Origin: an uncultured Sulfitobacter sp.
GTDB lineage: Bacteria; Pseudomonadota; Alphaproteobacteria; Rhodobacterales; Rhodobacteraceae
DNA: 8,333 bases
Assembly (NCBI GenBank): GCA_937923365.1
Contig: CALAIJ010000315.1
Coordinates: 1 to 8,333, forward strand
Direction: 5' to 3'
The number at the start of each line of letters is the position of its first letter. The stretch's first letter is position 1. This document shows positions 5,986 through 8,333 of the stretch, piece by piece. A program made the translations under genes and the position numbers. Below the pieces are notes generated by a model, which saw nothing but the letters and a program-made list of their open reading frames with translations, searched no databases and was not told the origin of the DNA.

Positions 5986-6011
5986 TTGGGCCGACAAGAA
6001 TTGGAGCACCC

Positions 6012-6599
6012 ATGGCCCGACCCAGAGAGTTCGATACAGACGATGCGCTAGAGGCCGCGATGCAGGTCTTTTGGCGGCACGGCTATCAGGACGCATCCCT
6101 GCCCGACTTGCTAGAGGGGATGGGCCTTACCCGCGGCAGTTTGTACAAAGCATTCAAAGACAAGAAGAACTTGTTTCTACTGGTCCTGGATCGGTATGAG
6201 ACCGCCGCGGTCGATGGTGCCGTCGAGGTGTTGCGCGACCGCTCTATTACGGATGGCAGCGCGCGGATCACCGGTCTGTTCGCTGGGGTGGTTGCCGCAT
6301 CAGAGGGTGGGGATCATCGCGGATGCCTGCTTTGTACTGCCGCCGCAGGGGCCGCCGCCGATGACACCGATATTGCTAAGGCGGTACATATCGGCATGGC
6401 CAAGATGCAAAAGGGTTTTGAATATGCGCTTGGGGATGCCCCGCAACTGGAGGGACTTGCTGACGCCGACCGTCTCAGGCTCGCCAACGTGCTGTTGACG
6501 CAATACATCGGTCTACGGATGTTGGTGAGGTCCCGCCTGCCTTTAGGTGTGCTTGAAGGGGCTGTGCGCGGTATCGAGGATATTCTAAGACCCGCTTGA
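6012..6599 (+). CDS. TetR/AcrR-family transcriptional regulator
   Basis: A 195-residue one-component repressor-type protein. The N-terminal DNA-binding domain covers residues 5-55: FDTDDALEAAMQVFWRHGYQ, then SLPDLLEGMGLTRGSLYKAF as the helix-turn-helix, then KDKKNLF, all typical of TetR. The C-terminal domain (about 75-195) contains RGCLLCTAAAGAAADD. The GCLL stretch is common in a TetR subgroup, and C105 and C108 make a Cys-x-x-Cys pair. In E. coli the regulator NemR senses electrophiles and oxidants through a cysteine at about the same place (C106), so redox or electrophile sensing is possible here, but that is inference. GGAG lies 5 bases before the ATG at 6012, which supports this start over the in-frame ATG at 5952 within the inverted repeat. 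It diverges from the DM13 gene and its likely targets are itself and that gene set. It converges on aroC with 57 bases between stops. Confidence 0.9.
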   Translation: MARPREFDTDDALEAAMQVFWRHGYQDASLPDLLEGMGLTRGSLYKAFKDKKNLFLLVLDRYETAAVDGAVEVLRDRSITDGSARITGLFAGVVAASEGGDHRGCLLCTAAAGAAADDTDIAKAVHIGMAKMQKGFEYALGDAPQLEGLADADRLRLANVLLTQYIGLRMLVRSRLPLGVLEGAVRGIEDILRPA

Positions 6600-6656
6600 G
6601 ATGCCGATCCCACAAAAGGCTACAGCGCCAGACAGGCAAGCAGCACTCTCCGTCAG

Positions 6657-7985
6657 TTAGGCAGGTCCGATATGCCCACGGTTCTCACCGACCTGACCTC
6701 GGTGCAGCAACAGGTGATCCAAAATCACGCATGCCATCATCGCCTCACCAACGGGCACGGCACGGATGCCGACACAGGGGTCATGACGGCCTTTGGTGAT
6801 GATCTCGGTGTCTTCGCCCGTCTTGGTAATGGTCTTGCGGGTGGTCAGAATGCTGGAAGTAGGCTTGACCGCAAAGCGCACGACGATGTCCTGCCCCGTG
6901 CTGATCCCACCCAGAATACCGCCCGAATGGTTCGACGAATAGCGCGGCCCCGACGGGATCACGACGGGCAGGTTGCCGCTTGAGATAAGCCGCTTGTTCA
7001 GTTCCTTGCGCGCGACCTGCAACAGAATGCCGTCGTCTTTGGGCACGTAATGGTGCACGTTCTTGACCATGAACCAACGTTCTTTGTCGTTGGCATTTTG
7101 TGGCCGGACGATGTACGCGCCCGTGCCGTCCAGCGTGGCGCCATCCAGCATGATCTCGACAATGTCTTCCGAAGGCGACGGGGCCGAGATTTCGTCCGCG
7201 TTCAACTCTCCGGTCAGCATCGCGGCTGACATGCCTTCCCCGATTTCCACGCCTTTGACCGCGTTGATCGACATCATCGCTGCGGCCAGATCAGTGTCGA
7301 GCTTGCCATAGACCGGCGCGCCGATGCCCGCGGGCACGCCCTTGGCCGTCACCTCGATAATCGCGCCCACGGAGGAGCCTGATTTTCGCAGGCCGTCCAG
7401 ATATTCTGCCCAATCGACAGCTGCCTGCGCGTCCGGCACCCAGAACGGGTTGTTGGCAATCTCGCGCGCGTCGAACGCATCGCGGTCGATCATATGCGGC
7501 CCCATCTGAACCATGTAGCCCGTGATTTGCACACCCGGTGCAATTGCCTTGATCGCCTCGCGGGCAAGACCGCCAGCCGCCACACGCGACGCGGTTTCGC
7601 GCGCCGAAGACCGCCCGCCGCCGCGATAATCGCGCACGCCGTATTTCTGGAAATAGGTGATGTCCGCATGACCGGGGCGGAACTTGTCCATGATGTCGCC
7701 GTAGTCTTTGGAGCGCTGATCCGTGTTCTCGATCATCAGCTGGATCGGCGTGCCCGTGGTCACCCCTTCGAATACGCCAGAGAGGATGCGCACTTCATCC
7801 GCTTCGCGGCGCTGGGTGGTGAATTTGTTCTGCCCCGGTTTGCGCTTGTCCAGCCAGTGCTGGATCATTTCAGGTGTGATCGGCACACCCGGAGGGCAGC
7901 CATCTACCGTTGCCCCCAAAGCAGGCCCGTGGCTTTCGCCCCAAGTGGTCACGCGGAAAAGATGGCCAAAGCTGTTGATCGACAT
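6657..7985 (-). CDS. aroC: Chorismate synthase with a large internal insertion
   Basis: A 442-residue chorismate synthase, the last enzyme of the shikimate pathway, making chorismate from 5-enolpyruvylshikimate-3-phosphate with reduced FMN. Family motifs are intact: GESHG (16-20, H19), QRREADEV (58-65), the GHAD histidine H106, the signature [11 protein letters not shown] (121-131), [27 protein letters not shown] (351-365) and [14 protein letters not shown] (398-411) with catalytic D402. Bacterial AroC proteins are usually about 350-370 residues. This one is about 76 longer, and the excess sits in one block at residues 267-348, where E. coli AroC has only a few residues. The rest aligns as a normal, probably active enzyme. 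The start at 7985 has AGGAG 8 bases upstream; the in-frame ATG at 8012 lacks one. It lies 144 bases after the tctA end and may have its own promoter. Confidence 0.95.
   Translation of the reverse strand: MSINSFGHLFRVTTWGESHGPALGATVDGCPPGVPITPEMIQHWLDKRKPGQNKFTTQRREADEVRILSGVFEGVTTGTPIQLMIENTDQRSKDYGDIMDKFRPGHADITYFQKYGVRDYRGGGRSSARETASRVAAGGLAREAIKAIAPGVQITGYMVQMGPHMIDRDAFDAREIANNPFWVPDAQAAVDWAEYLDGLRKSGSSVGAIIEVTAKGVPAGIGAPVYGKLDTDLAAAMMSINAVKGVEIGEGMSAAMLTGELNADEISAPSPSEDIVEIMLDGATLDGTGAYIVRPQNANDKERWFMVKNVHHYVPKDDGILLQVARKELNKRLISSGNLPVVIPSGPRYSSNHSGGILGGISTGQDIVVRFAVKPTSSILTTRKTITKTGEDTEIITKGRHDPCVGIRAVPVGEAMMACVILDHLLLHRGQVGENRGHIGPA
6942..7187 (-). other. In-frame insertion of about 80 residues within AroC
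   Basis: Codons 267-348 of aroC, between ADEI (263-266) and YSSNHSGG (349-356). By comparison with the E. coli protein, the normal spacer here is only about 3-10 residues. The block starts with a Ser/Pro/acidic stretch ([14 protein letters not shown]), continues with apparent strands ([20 protein letters not shown]), has one likely helix ([15 protein letters not shown]) and ends in a Pro/Gly-rich linker ([10 protein letters not shown]). It looks like a small folded domain rather than low-complexity sequence. GC is about 61%, like the rest of the window, and no flanking direct repeats or intein/intron hallmarks are visible, so there is no sign of a recent mobile insertion. I do not recognise a known domain. 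Confidence 0.8.
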
Positions 7986-7993
7986 ATGCAGGG

Positions 7994-7998
7994 CTCCT
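7994..7998 (-). promoter_or_regulatory. Ribosome binding site of aroC
   Basis: AGGAG on the minus strand, 8 bases before the ATG at 7985. It decides the start in favour of [10 protein letters not shown] over the longer form from 8012, and agrees with the N-terminus of other AroC proteins. Confidence 0.75.
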
Positions 7999-8008
7999 GT
8001 TAAAGACT

Positions 8009-8037
8009 GCAATAGCCCTGTGGGTGCCTTGGCTCAA
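8009..8037 (-). promoter_or_regulatory. Candidate promoter of aroC
   Basis: On the minus strand, TTGAGC (8037-8032), a 17-base spacer and TATTGC (8014-8009). It would place the start of transcription a few bases ahead of the aroC ribosome binding site. Matches to consensus are partial (4 of 6 and 3 of 6). The rest of the 144-base gap between tctA and aroC holds a 5-bp inverted repeat (CGGAC 8098-8102 with GTCCG 8113-8117) without an adjoining T-run, so no clear terminator for tctA is seen and read-through into aroC is possible. Confidence 0.3.
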
Positions 8038-8129
8038 GGGGGCAGGCGAACGCCGTCCGCATTGAAAGTCTGATGGGCCGGTAAAACAGACGTTGATCGG
8101 ACCTGAAGGGCTGTCCGGCGTGTCGATGC

Positions 8130-8333
8130 TCAGTCGCCCTCTGCAACGCCCTCCGCGCGGGCCTTTGCACGCCTTGCGCGGTAGCTTGGCAGCACAACCA
8201 GAATGGCCGCGATCACCAGAAGCCCCAGCGTCATCGGGCGTTCCCAGATGAATCCAATGCCATCATATAGCTGCATGGAGCGCGCAAAGTTGTCCTCCAT
8301 CATGCCACCCAGAATGAAGCCGATCAGCAGGGG
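8130..8333 (-). CDS. tctA: Tripartite tricarboxylate transporter permease, TctA family (C-terminal 67 residues only)
   Basis: An open frame entering from the right edge and ending in TGA at 8132-8130; the 67 visible residues have no start. PLLIGFILGGMMEDNFARSM, then FIWERPMTLGLL, is the conserved C-terminal end of the large (about 500-residue) TctA membrane subunit. That subunit works with a small membrane protein (TctB) and a periplasmic binding protein (TctC) to import tricarboxylates or other carboxylates. One last transmembrane helix (TLGLLVIAAILVVLP, about visible residues 35-49) is followed by a basic cytoplasmic tail (SYRARRAKARAEG). tctB and tctC are not in the visible part. The substrate cannot be inferred. 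Confidence 0.85.
   Translation of the reverse strand, partial: PLLIGFILGGMMEDNFARSMQLYDGIGFIWERPMTLGLLVIAAILVVLPSYRARRAKARAEGVAEGD

Noticed and set aside
6600..6656. The 57-base gap between the convergent TetR and aroC genes, searched for a bidirectional terminator.
   Set aside because: No stable stem with a T-run on either strand was found.
8098..8117. Inverted repeat CGGAC/GTCCG after tctA, considered as a terminator.
   Set aside because: The stem is only 5 bp with a 10-base loop, and the nearest T-run is about 10 bases further on, not adjoining.

Overview
The window looks like chromosomal DNA from an alphaproteobacterium of the Rhodobacteraceae (Roseobacter/Rhodobacter group). The signs are GC content near 60%, a MarR-type plus OmpR-type regulator pair matching petP-petR of Rhodobacter capsulatus, a perfect CtrA-type box, a tripartite tricarboxylate transporter permease, and a cobO-type adenosyltransferase. 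The species cannot be named from the sequence. It reads mostly as ordinary core genome; no insertion sequence, phage gene, tRNA, rRNA or CRISPR array was seen.

Layout. Positions 1-1180 (minus strand) carry petP-petR with a 4-base start/stop overlap; petR runs off the left edge. Diverging from petP is ilvE (1331-2200, plus), a branched-chain aminotransferase closed by a strong intrinsic terminator. Next, on the plus strand, is a small lipoprotein of unknown function (2443-3108) with a perfect CtrA-type box in its leader. It converges with no intergenic base on an SDR oxidoreductase gene (3109-3864, minus). That gene is the last of a tightly packed minus-strand set: DM13-domain secreted protein (5490-5870), EamA-type transporter (4479-5447), cobO (3866-4465) and the SDR, with gaps of 42, 13 and 1 bases. 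A TetR-family regulator (6012-6599, plus) diverges from the DM13 gene across a 141-base region that holds an inverted repeat. On the minus strand at the right are aroC (6657-7985) and the C-terminal end of a TctA-type permease (8130-8333), which runs off the edge.

Functionally the window mixes amino-acid metabolism (IlvE; AroC for chorismate), cobalamin adenosylation (CobO), transport (EamA, TctA) and regulation (PetPR, TetR). The most unusual thing is in AroC: the enzyme has about 76 residues more than the usual ~365, nearly all in one in-frame block of 82 residues just ahead of the conserved [10 protein letters not shown] segment, while the visible catalytic motifs are kept. The second point of interest is the CtrA-type box ahead of the unknown lipoprotein. 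No clearly new multi-gene system was identified; the DM13-EamA-CobO-SDR arrangement is the best candidate for a gene set whose joint role is unclear.
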